Source: SZUA-309 sp050185825
GTDB taxonomy: Bacteria > Pseudomonadota > Gammaproteobacteria > Pseudomonadales > Azotimanducaceae
Assembly: GCA_050185825.1 (NCBI GenBank)
Contig: JBFWZA010000002.1
Span: forward strand, 186,001-250,000
Direction: 5' to 3'
DNA: 64,000 nucleotides
Positions 60,379 to 64,000 of the stretch are shown piece by piece (within the stretch, counting starts at the first letter, position 1; each line of letters begins with the position of its first letter). Under the pieces are notes generated by a model. That model saw nothing but the letters and a program-made list of their open reading frames with translations. It had not been told where the DNA came from and searched no databases. Position numbers and translations under genes: made by a program.

Positions 60379-61602
60379 TCAGAAGTTGTCCGGACAGGAA
60401 GGTGCGTAGCGGGTGGCGAAGAGGGCGTCCGCTCGGCGGATCGCCTCCTCGCTGCCGTCCACGAGGCCCCAGCTCGCAAGCCTGCGCACGCTGCGGAAGC
60501 CGGTGAAGGCGCTGGCGAGGCTGCGGATACTGAAGGTCACGTCCGCCGCGTCCGTGGTGGGGGCGACTTCCGCCTGCCCGCCGCTCACCGCGAGCCGCCA
60601 GGTGCCGGCATTCCAGGGCGTCTCCCGATCGGGTGCCACGGCGATCACGCACTCGCCGTCACTCTGGTAACCGCGGCCGGTGAGCGCGCCGGGCACGTCG
60701 ACGATGCGGAAGTAGGCGCCTTCCCGGTCCCGGGCGTTGAGCATGCGCGGCTCGGCGAAGAGCTCCCAGGCCGGATCGTCCGCCGGCGCGTTCTCCCAGC
60801 GCACCCGCCCCACCAGATCGTGGCAGCCGATGAACGCCCACAGCGCCCGGCAGGCATCGATGGTCAGCCAGGCGAAGTCGCGGATCACGATCTCCTGGCT
60901 GCGGGCGGGATGATTGACCCGGCCGCCGCCGCGCAGGGTGTAGATCAGGTAGCCGAGCGCCTCACCATTGCCGTTCCGGCAGATGGCGACGTGGACCGGC
61001 CCGTCTGCGGGGCGCGCAGCCAGCGCGTTGGCCTGCCAGAGCACGTTGGCGCGGTGCAGATAGAAGGTCCGCTCGGCGACGAAGGCCCGGTACAGCGACT
61101 TGCACGTGTCGAACGCTTCGTTAAGCGGCTCCCTGGCCACGGTCAGGTCGTCCGGCGCCGGCGTGAGCAGGCGCACGTCCACCGTGTCCACCTCGTAGGT
61201 GCGGCGGACGGAGCACATGCTGTAGCCGAAGCGCTGGTAGATGGCGGCCTGGGATGCCCACAGCGCCGCCACGGTCTGACCCTTCTCGCGCATGGTCTCG
61301 AAGGACTGCTCGGTGAGGGTGCGCAGCAGCCCGCGGCGGCGGTATTCGGGCACCGTGCCGACGATGGACACACCACCCATGGCCATGGCGGTGCCGTTGG
61401 CGCGCATGGTGAACGGGATGGTGGCGTAGCTCGCCACCATGGTCGTGCCGTCGAAGGCGCACAGGGTCCACTCGGCGCGATTGCGGGTGGCGGCGGTGTT
61501 CTGCTCGCCGTCGCCGTGGTCGCCGCCGTAGACGTAGCTGGTGATGAGACCCACCTGGCTCATCTCGGCATCCGTAGCGGGGCGTATGACAATCCGGGAC
61601 AC
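60379..61602 (-). CDS. Eis-like GNAT N-acetyltransferase with sterol-carrier-like C-terminus
   Basis: About 407 residues from GTG 61602 (AAGGAG upstream). N-terminal GNAT core: IRPATDAEMSQVGLITSYVYGGDH, then the acetyl-CoA loop GGVSIVGTVPEYRRRGLLRTLTEQSF and WASQAAIYQRFGYSM, as in the Eis/Enhanced intracellular survival family. The C-terminal part (TFSIRSLASAFTGFRSVRRLASWGLVDG) matches the SCP2-like domain of Eis. Acetylates amines; substrate unknown. Second gene from the right in the middle of the leftward operon; 13 bases after the dioxygenase. Confidence 0.9.
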   Translation of the reverse strand: MSRIVIRPATDAEMSQVGLITSYVYGGDHGDGEQNTAATRNRAEWTLCAFDGTTMVASYATIPFTMRANGTAMAMGGVSIVGTVPEYRRRGLLRTLTEQSFETMREKGQTVAALWASQAAIYQRFGYSMCSVRRTYEVDTVDVRLLTPAPDDLTVAREPLNEAFDTCKSLYRAFVAERTFYLHRANVLWQANALAARPADGPVHVAICRNGNGEALGYLIYTLRGGGRVNHPARSQEIVIRDFAWLTIDACRALWAFIGCHDLVGRVRWENAPADDPAWELFAEPRMLNARDREGAYFRIVDVPGALTGRGYQSDGECVIAVAPDRETPWNAGTWRLAVSGGQAEVAPTTDAADVTFSIRSLASAFTGFRSVRRLASWGLVDGSEEAIRRADALFATRYAPSCPDNF

Positions 61603-61615
61603 GGGGCGTGCTCCT

Positions 61616-62401
61616 TCAGGCGGGCCGCGGCCCGGCCACCTGGATACGGTGAATGCGCCGCGGCTCGTCGCCGTGGTCGTGGACGGCGAAGTGCAGCACG
61701 GAGCGGTTGTCCCACATGGCCAGATCCCCCGGCCGCCACGGATGGCGGGCCTGGTATTCGGGGCGTACGGAATGCTGGAACAGATACTCGAGCAACCCCC
61801 GGCTCTCCTCGCGAGACCAGCCGGCGAAGCGCCGGGTGAAGGCCCGGCAGACATACAGGGCGCGGCGGCCGTTCTCGTCGTGGGTCCTGCCCACGGGGTG
61901 CACGGCCCGGGGCGCCTCCTTCGGGTCCGCGCCGTAGATGCCGGCGAGCCCCTCGGCGCTGTGCACCGCCGAGAGCTCGTCCAGGGTGGCCTGCAGGCCG
62001 TCGGAGAGCTCGTCCCAGGCAAGGTGCTGATTCGCGAAGGCCGTGTCGCCGCCGAGCGCCGGTGTCTCCAGTGCGTAGAGCATGGTCAGCTTGGGCGGGC
62101 ACTCGTTGTAGGTCATGTCGGAGTGCCAGTGCTGGTTCACGTCGCGACGCTTACCGGGATTGGCCAGCTCGATGATCTCGGGCCAGGCCTCGAGCCCCGC
62201 GTAGGGGTGGCGCACCAGCTCGCCCCAGCGCCGGCCGAAGGCCATGTGCTCCTCGGGGGTGAGCGACTGCCCCGGAAAGACCAGCACGTGGTGCGTGCAG
62301 AAGAGGTCGTTCAGCACCTGCCAGGTGGCATCGTCCACCCGGCGCACGTCCAGGTCCTCGACGATGGCGCCGAGCGGTGCGGAGAGTCTGCGCACATGCA
62401 T
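61616..62401 (-). CDS. TauD/TfdA-family 2-oxoglutarate/Fe(II) dioxygenase
   Basis: 261 residues. The facial triad H93-x-D95 (HWHSDMTY) and distal H237 (SVLHFAVHDH), with R249/R252 for 2-oxoglutarate, are all present. N-terminal GAIVEDLDVRRVDDATWQVLNDLFCTHHVLVFPGQSLTPEEHMAFGRRWGELVRHPY is typical of taurine/alpha-ketoglutarate dioxygenases. Hydroxylates a substrate next to an acid, sulfonate or amine; identity unknown. First enzyme gene after the transporter, spacing 3 bases. Confidence 0.92.
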   Translation of the reverse strand: MHVRRLSAPLGAIVEDLDVRRVDDATWQVLNDLFCTHHVLVFPGQSLTPEEHMAFGRRWGELVRHPYAGLEAWPEIIELANPGKRRDVNQHWHSDMTYNECPPKLTMLYALETPALGGDTAFANQHLAWDELSDGLQATLDELSAVHSAEGLAGIYGADPKEAPRAVHPVGRTHDENGRRALYVCRAFTRRFAGWSREESRGLLEYLFQHSVRPEYQARHPWRPGDLAMWDNRSVLHFAVHDHGDEPRRIHRIQVAGPRPA

Positions 62402-62404
62402 TGT

Positions 62405-63889
62405 TCAGGGCTCCTGGGCGATGGCGTCCACCGCCGCCGGTCCGCCCGCGAGACGTGCGGCACGCCGTTCGAGCCGCTCCCGGAGCCGGGCGTGGCGCAC
62501 CGGGGTGAGCGGGTAGTTCCAGATCAGCTTCAGCGCCATGCCGTAGAAGACGATGGGGCCCAGGCAGTAGACGAGGCGCAGCGACAGCACCCCGGCCTCG
62601 GTGCTCGCCGCGACGCCGCCGGCTGGGTCGAAGCCGAGCAGGCCGACGATGTTGAGCGACACGCCGGTGCCGAAGGCGATGGCGATCTTCTCGGTGAATC
62701 CCAGAAACGCGAAGTAGGTGCCCGCCCGCCGGCCGCCGCTGCGCGCCGCGTCCACGTCCACCACGTCGGCGAGCATGGCCACCGGCAGGAACTGCAGGCC
62801 GCCGAAGCAGAAGCCCTTGACGATGAAGAGCAGGAAGAAGGGCAGGTAGTCGCCGTAGCCGAGCAGCAGGTTGGCGCCGGAGACGGCGGCCACGGTGATG
62901 AGCGTGCACATGAAGGCCCGGTGCTTGCCGATGGTACGGCCGAGCCAGAGCCAGAACGGAATGGCGCCGAGGCCCGCGATGAAATAGAAGAAGTAGGCGG
63001 CGCCGATGGTGGGCACACCGACGATGTCGCGGATGAAGAACAGCGACACCGCGTTGCGGAACGCCTCGCCGAAGGTCACCAGGAGCGCGATGATCAGCAC
63101 CCGCAGCATGGGGCCGTTCTTGGCGACGAGCTTCAGGCCGTCGATGAAGGTAGGGCGTTTCTCGCCCTGTTGCGGCGGCGGCTCCTTGACGAAGATCAGC
63201 ACCACCGCCGCGCACACCGGGAGCAGCATCAGGATGGTGATCGCGAGGCCTGCGAGCACGGGCCCGGTGAGGGTGGCGCGGTCCACCACCGTCTTCTTGA
63301 ACTCGCCGGAGAAGGCGCCCACGGCGTCGTTCCACAAGGTGACGAACACCTCGGCGACGCTCGAGCCGCCGTCGGCGCGGATTTCCACGATCATGGGCAC
63401 GGCGGCCGCCACCATCAGGCCCACGAGCACGTAGATCTCGCGTGCGGCGGTGACCCGGCTGCGCTGGTGATAGTCCGGCGAGAGCTCCGCACCCCAGGCC
63501 CGGTGCGGCAGGGCGATGGCCGTGCTGCCGACGAAGAAGACGGTGAGCCAGATCAGGAAGTACGTCAGCCCCACACCGGGTTCCGGCATGAAGAGCTTGT
63601 AGACGCCGAGCATCATGATGGGCACGCCGAGCAGCAGCCAGGGACGGCGACGGCCGAACGGGGTGCGCATCCGGTCGGAGATCTCGCCGACGATCGGATC
63701 GGTGATCACGTCGGTGAGGCGGGCGAGCATGAGAATGGTGCCCACCGCCGCCAGGCTGATACCGAGACCACCCGAGTAGTGGGCGGGAATCCAGATGGAG
63801 AGCGGGTAGCCGATGACGGCGAGCGGCAGGCCGAGGGCGCCGTGCGCATAGATGGTCGTCTTCGACAGTGCGTTCGACGCGTTCGACAA
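62405..63889 (-). CDS. MFS sugar-type transporter (GPH/MelB group)
   Basis: About 494 residues from TTG 63889 (GGAGGGG upstream), with the longer frame to 63970 lacking support. MelB-like: LSKTTIYAHGALGLPLAVIGYPLSIWIPAHYSGG, LARLTDVITDPIVGEISDRMRTPFGRRRPWLLLG (GPH signature RPWLL) and RSGGRRAGTYFAFLGFTEKIAIAFGTGVSLNIVGLLGF. Imports a glycoside-, pentoside- or related acid with cations. First gene of the leftward operon that feeds the dioxygenase and oxidoreductase. Confidence 0.9.
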   Translation of the reverse strand: MSNASNALSKTTIYAHGALGLPLAVIGYPLSIWIPAHYSGGLGISLAAVGTILMLARLTDVITDPIVGEISDRMRTPFGRRRPWLLLGVPIMMLGVYKLFMPEPGVGLTYFLIWLTVFFVGSTAIALPHRAWGAELSPDYHQRSRVTAAREIYVLVGLMVAAAVPMIVEIRADGGSSVAEVFVTLWNDAVGAFSGEFKKTVVDRATLTGPVLAGLAITILMLLPVCAAVVLIFVKEPPPQQGEKRPTFIDGLKLVAKNGPMLRVLIIALLVTFGEAFRNAVSLFFIRDIVGVPTIGAAYFFYFIAGLGAIPFWLWLGRTIGKHRAFMCTLITVAAVSGANLLLGYGDYLPFFLLFIVKGFCFGGLQFLPVAMLADVVDVDAARSGGRRAGTYFAFLGFTEKIAIAFGTGVSLNIVGLLGFDPAGGVAASTEAGVLSLRLVYCLGPIVFYGMALKLIWNYPLTPVRHARLRERLERRAARLAGGPAAVDAIAQEP

Positions 63890-63988
63890 AACGGATCCCC
63901 TCCCTTCTGTCCCCGGAGGATACCTGACATGATCGCGGGCTGACGAGGGCACCACCTGCCCGCAAGGCATTACCGGAGGTCAGCACAC

Positions 63989-64000
63989 ATGCAGATGATC
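63989..64000 (+). CDS. Start of a rightward gene, cut by the window edge
   Basis: ATG at 63989 lies 9 bases after GGAGG (63975-63979) and the frame is open to the edge (MQMI). Only four codons are visible. It is divergent from the MFS gene, so the 99 bases between carry both promoters. Confidence 0.45.

Noticed and set aside
61541..63943. An 800-codon plus-strand open frame
   Set aside because: Antisense to the TauD dioxygenase and MFS genes; His/Gly/Arg-rich composition, no ribosome binding site.
1..64000. CRISPR arrays, insertion sequences, rRNA genes
   Set aside because: No regularly spaced 25-37 bp repeats, no transposase-like products and no rRNA sequence were seen.

Overview
The window is 64 kb of GC-rich (mostly about 65-68% GC by eye), densely packed bacterial chromosome. 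It has no rRNA, CRISPR array, recognisable insertion sequence or prophage. Several features point to a gammaproteobacterium: a rimB-rimK pair for ribosomal protein S6 modification, a SlyD-type isomerase, an RND pump, OmpW-like and BamA-like outer-membrane barrels, a CCA-encoding tRNA-Arg(CCG), an E. coli-type LexA box and a perfect E. coli-type CRP half-site pair. The mix of LLM oxidoreductase, Baeyer-Villiger monooxygenase, GMC dehydrogenases, PQQ alcohol dehydrogenase, TauD dioxygenase and several exporters suggests a free-living, probably marine or sediment, oxidative heterotroph. Species cannot be named from the sequence alone.

Layout. 1-0.4 kb: lower-GC 3' end of an unknown gene. 0.6-9 kb: carotenoid-cleavage-type oxygenase, TerB-like protein, small acidic protein, FG-GAP lipoprotein, Nudix hydrolase, two overlapping outer-membrane barrel genes, a PHP phosphoesterase and a GNAT acetyltransferase. 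9-14 kb: LLM oxidoreductase, MFS transporter, RimB-like protease and RimK in a tight run, then an HSL-type esterase. 14-21 kb: an ion-transport block (MscS-like channel, soluble MgtE_N/CBS protein and MgtE overlapping one another; MFS; Na/Pi cotransporter) and SlyD. 21-30 kb: an RRM protein with a 60-residue companion, an RND adaptor and pump, an M28 peptidase, an MFS protein and a methyltransferase. 30-36 kb: lipoprotein, BVMO with an unusual N-terminal extension, RidA, and a gluconate-dehydrogenase-like subunit 3 plus GMC pair. 36-40.5 kb: TrkH followed by a short KdpD-like kinase and a KdpE-like regulator. 40.5-50.5 kb: cupin, small secreted protein, thioesterase, tRNA-Arg, CocE-type hydrolase, Cys-rich secreted protein with an upstream CRP-like site, quinohemoprotein dehydrogenase, two GSTs and a serine hydrolase. 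50.5-57 kb: two FtsX-type permeases without an ATPase, membrane proteins, an orphan gene under a LexA box, a phosphatase-like protein, an ABC-F ATPase and DoxX. 57-64 kb: a leftward catabolic operon (MFS, TauD dioxygenase, Eis-like acetyltransferase, GMC oxidoreductase, D-aminoacylase).

The most interesting points are: an unknown 101-residue protein whose start lies 6 bp after a near-consensus SOS box; an 18-bp hairpin-forming tandem repeat in the same codon phase of two neighbouring unrelated genes; a three-gene MscS / CBS / MgtE unit; a DUF4242-like extension fused to a BVMO; four helically phased CGATCM repeats just before ridA; and three genes whose only sensible starts are ATT or CTG.
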